A DNA stretch of 20,204 bases from Phaeoceros laevis (lineage: Eukaryota > Anthocerotophyta > Anthocerotopsida > Notothyladales): the NCBI GenBank assembly GCA_049999765.1, contig JBNGIQ010002402.1, positions 1 to 20,204 of the forward strand. Reading direction: 5' to 3'. Shown piece after piece: positions 17,438 to 20,204 of this stretch. How positions within the stretch are numbered: the stretch's first letter is position 1; every line of letters starts with the position of its first letter. The position numbers were made by a program, and so were the translations under genes. The notes below the pieces were generated by a model that had not been told where the DNA came from, searched no databases, and was given only the letters and a program-made list of their open reading frames with translations.

Positions 17438-19033
17438 ATGACGAGTGTGGTGGTGGAGAGGCGGTACGTGGTGGTGCCGGCCAGGGCCAACGGCAGCAGC
17501 AACAGCAGCAGCAGCAGCAGCAGGGGGCTCATCCCGCTGTCTGGATTCGAGCTCAAGATGCTGGCCATCCCCCACTTTCACCAAATTTTCTTCTACCGCG
17601 GGGAGATGGTGCGGGCGCTGCCGGTGGAGGAAGTGGTGGAGAGGCTCAGGTCGAGCCTGGGCAGGGCGCTGGTGGAGTTCTACCCGCTGGCCGGCCGCTT
17701 CCACACCTCCCCGGAGGGGGTGGTGTCCCTGGACTGCACCGACGCCGGGGTGCACCTGCTGGTGGCGTCCACGCCCATGGCCATGGCGGAGCTGGGGGAG
17801 GCGCTGGATCCCAGCCCTTTTTTCGCCTCGCTCGTGCCGCAATCGCACCTCCCGCCCACCTCCCCGCTGCTGCCTCCCTTGTCCGTCCAGGTACTACTAG
17901 TCATTCAAGTTGAAGAGCTGCAGCAGTGAATTCCTTCCTTCCTTGATGATCCTTGATGCTTGCTGCTGAGGTTTGGAAGAATTGCGTCTCCAATCTAGTA
18001 ATTGGGGAAGCAGCAAGCAGCGCTTGAATTGAACGGAGTGGGTGAATTTGGGCTGAATTGGATTGTGTTGCTTGCAATTGGGTTGCAGGTGACGCAATTT
18101 GGGTGCGGGGGCATCGCGCTGGGAGCCGCGGGCAGCCATGTGATCGCGGACGGCTCGGCCATGTGCCATTTCCTGACCTGCTGGGCGGAATTGGCCCGCG
18201 GGGGGGATTCGGCCAAGCTCAAGCCCAGCCTGCGCGCCGTGCACGACCGATTCTACCTGGACGCGCCGTCTCCCCCGCCGCCGGCCCGCTCGGGGAAGGA
18301 CGCCCACAGCAACAACGGCTGGAGCAGCATGGCTTCCTCTGCCCTGAATTGGAGCAGCTTCGTGCCGGTGGCCATGAAGCAGCCGCGATTCCTGGTCACC
18401 CCGGCACTGCTGCAGCGCCTCAAGGAGGAAGCCAACAGCAACAACAGCAAGAGCGGCATCAGCTCGTACCAGGCGCTGTGCGCGCACTGCTGGATCCACG
18501 TGACCCGCGCCCGCCGGCTCAAGCCGGAGCAGGAGGTGCGCTACTACTTCAGCGTCGACTGCCGCCAGCGGCTGCGCCCAGCTCTGCCTCCCGGCTACTT
18601 CGGCAGCGCGCTCCTCACGGTGTTCGCCAGCAGCACGGCCGGGGAGGTGGCGGCCAAGGACTCCTTCTCGCATGTGGCGGGGCTGTTGCACAAGGCGGTG
18701 CAGAGCGTGGACGACGGCAGCATCCGGGATCGGCTGCGGCAGGACGAGGCGGCGGGCTATCCCACCCTGCTGGACGGATTCGTGCCCGGACTCCACCTGG
18801 GATCCGCCAGCTACCCCAAGTTCCCTGTCTACGACGTGTCCGACTTCGGGTGGGGGAAGCCGCTGGCTGCGCGCAACGGCCGCGACGTGAGCTACCTGGA
18901 CGGCGTGCTCTACTTCGACCCCAGCGCCGTCTCCGGCGGAGTGGACATCAGCATGTCCCTCTACCCGGACACCATCGCCAGGCTCAAGGCCGACCCCGAT
19001 TTCCTGCCTACCGCTTCTTCAGCTTCCTGTTGA
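17438..19033 (+). CDS. BAHD acyltransferase 2, intact catalytic motifs
   Basis: A probable acyl-CoA-dependent acyltransferase of the cytosol. Exons 17438-17890 and 18089-19033 join in phase 0 to give 464 aa, a normal BAHD length. The start at 17438 (MTSVVVERRYVVVPA) fits the family N-terminus; an in-frame ATG at 17384 would add 18 basic residues. Features are FHQIFFYRG, ALVEFYPLAGRF, CGGIALGAAGSHVIADG with HXXXD at H168-D172, SYQALCAHCWIHVTRAR, YYFSVDCRQRLRP with PPGYFGSAL, and SDFGWGKP with DFGWG at residues 403-407. A Ser run near residues 20-30 comes from an AGC tract. The single intron lies at the same place and phase as intron 1 of BAHD 1. Substrate cannot be told from sequence. The coding region is very GC-rich compared with BAHD 1. 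Confidence 0.95.
17493..17523 (+). repeat. AGC triplet tract in BAHD 2 exon 1
   Basis: An interrupted AGC/CAG tract is translated as a Ser/Asn run in the variable N-terminal part of the enzyme, before the first conserved segment. Length variation here would keep frame. Confidence 0.9.
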
Positions 19034-19852
19034 AGAAGAAGAAGAAGCAGCAGGAGAAAGACTTTGAGGAGGTATTCATTCATTGTCTACCATGGCTATT
19101 GCAATCGGGAGAAGCAGCTAAAAACACTCTTCTCTTTCTCTTCTGCTCATCACTTCTCCTCTTCTGCCAGTCAAGAATGAATCGGTCAATGTTTCATCCA
19201 TCAATCGGCTGTTTTGGAACCTATCTTACTAGGGTAGGATATTAGGAGGACCGGACAGGATGACATGTTCCTCTCAGGTTCCTTCCTTCCTGTGCATAGG
19301 ATCTAGAGTAGTCTACTACTTACTGTAGGTACAACAACAGACCCATTTTTTTTTTGTGCAATAGGATCAAAGAAGGATCTTCCTTCTTCTTCCACTTCTT
19401 CTTCTTCTTCTTATTCGTCTTCCGGTAGAAAGAAACACTCGAACAGCGGGTGAATCTCACCTCACTCCCTAACTCGCACAGCAGAGTCTGCACAGCACAA
19501 GAATTCATGTTTCTGTGTGTGTGTGGAATTGTGAATTGGCGGTTTGGCCAAGGCAGCAGGCGAGGCCGTGGCGGGGCGAGGCGAGGGGGCAGGTTGTCTG
19601 TCTTCTTCCATTTGGCTTCCTGCAACGGTAGATCCAAGCAAAGCACTGGCGGAGCAGAGGAGAGCAGCAGAGCAAGGCAGTTCCCACATATTGTTGCAGC
19701 CGTTTTTGAATGCTTCCACGCGCCAAGTACACGTTTGTCCCCATCTCTCCTTTCCTTTCCTCTCCTGGGCCTCTGCTCGCTCGCTTTGGCCCTAAAGCGA
19801 ACAAAACCTCACGTAACCAATCCACTAGGCAGGCAGGCACGCAGGCCAGGGT
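19034..19852. other. BAHD 2 3' flank, microsatellites, no gene
   Basis: GAA repeats follow the stop codon (about 19033-19047) and CTT repeats lie at 19380-19412, with a T run at about 19348. Open frames on both strands are low-complexity and show no family motif. Confidence 0.5.
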
Positions 19853-19885
19853 AGGGCAGGGCAGGGCAGGGCAGGGCAGGGCAGG
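19853..19885 (+). repeat. (GGGCA)n tract
   Basis: About six GGGCA units in a row. Four G-triplets spaced by two bases satisfy the usual G-quadruplex pattern. Confidence 0.9.
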
Positions 19886-20102
19886 CTCATCAAGTACAGA
19901 CGGCCCTTTGGACATGACAGCTTCTCTGCAGCAGCCCTCCAACACACCACCTGAAACTAAGTACAAACCATACACCCCTTTTACCTCACACCTCACCCTT
20001 TACTTGCTGTATGTTTTGTATGTGCTGCCCTAGCCTGCCAGGCCGGACCGGACCGGATATCTGCTGCTGTTCTGTTCCTGCGTGCCGGTTATTTTTAATC
20101 GA
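19886..20102. other. spacer between the two GGGCA tracts
   Basis: No gene or clear element is seen. Confidence 0.4.
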
Positions 20103-20204
20103 GGCAGGCAGGCAGGGCAGGCAGGCAGGCAGGCAGGCAGGGCAGGGCAGGCAGGCAGGGCAGGCAGGCAGGGCAGGGCAGGGCAGGGCAGGGCAGGGCA
20201 GGGC
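20103..20204 (+). repeat. GGCA/GGGCA minisatellite, runs off the window
   Basis: Mixed GGCA and GGGCA units fill the last 100 bases. The distal part becomes a pure GGGCA array that continues beyond the window, so its full length is unknown. Confidence 0.95.

Noticed and set aside
17072-17848. 258-codon minus-strand frame opposite BAHD 2 exon 1
   Set aside because: It is a shadow of GC-rich coding on the plus strand; BAHD 2 explains the stretch.
18058-19245. 395-codon plus-strand frame overlapping BAHD 2 exon 2
   Set aside because: It is the wrong frame of a GC-rich exon, rich in Arg/Gly/Pro and without motifs, while the other frame carries HXXXD and DFGWG.

Overview
The window is nuclear DNA from a land plant. 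Three lines of evidence support this: intron-containing genes of typical plant families (two BAHD acyltransferases, a TSC10/KDSR-type reductase, a plant-style PI31), a Copia retrotransposon remnant whose primer-binding site matches plant initiator tRNA-Met, and many microsatellites. Introns are short (about 70-280 bp). The genes are GC-rich and the repeat zone is AT-rich. I cannot name the species; a seed-free plant is only a guess.

Layout, left to right. (1) 273-2272, + strand: a nine-exon PI31 proteasome-regulator gene with recognisable splice sites, interrupted by two in-frame stop codons. (2) 2722-3930, + strand: 3-ketodihydrosphingosine reductase in three exons, with a GC-AG first intron and an unusual catalytic site. 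(3) 4205-4678: an unexplained long antisense reading frame with a composition unlike its surroundings. (4) 5181-7057, + strand: BAHD acyltransferase 1 in four exons, with DFGWG intact but the catalytic His of HXXXD replaced by Gln. (5) 7890 to about 11700, - strand: a decayed Ty1/Copia element with gag, protease and integrase but no reverse transcriptase. It carries two in-frame tandem duplications and four short tRNA-like units with (CTA)n tails. (6) 11.9-15.2 kb: a repeat-rich zone with degenerate tandem repeats, one unidentified block of gene-like open frames, two retroposon-like tails facing each other and several local duplications. (7) 16.1-17.4 kb: the upstream region of the next gene, with a strong hairpin between 13-bp direct repeats, a 117-bp-period duplication, three GTGGGCCC boxes, a TATA box and a 52-aa upstream ORF. 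(8) 17438-19033, + strand: BAHD acyltransferase 2 in two exons, with HXXXD and DFGWG both intact. (9) 19.0-20.2 kb: no gene seen, ending in a GGGCA/GGCA minisatellite that runs off the window.

The genes do not form a pathway. The two BAHD genes share strand and the position and phase of the intron just before HXXXD, so they are probably paralogues separated by about 10 kb of transposon-rich DNA. One looks catalytically competent; the other looks inactive or altered. Exon joins were read by eye from reading frame, splice dinucleotides and family motifs. No database search was run.
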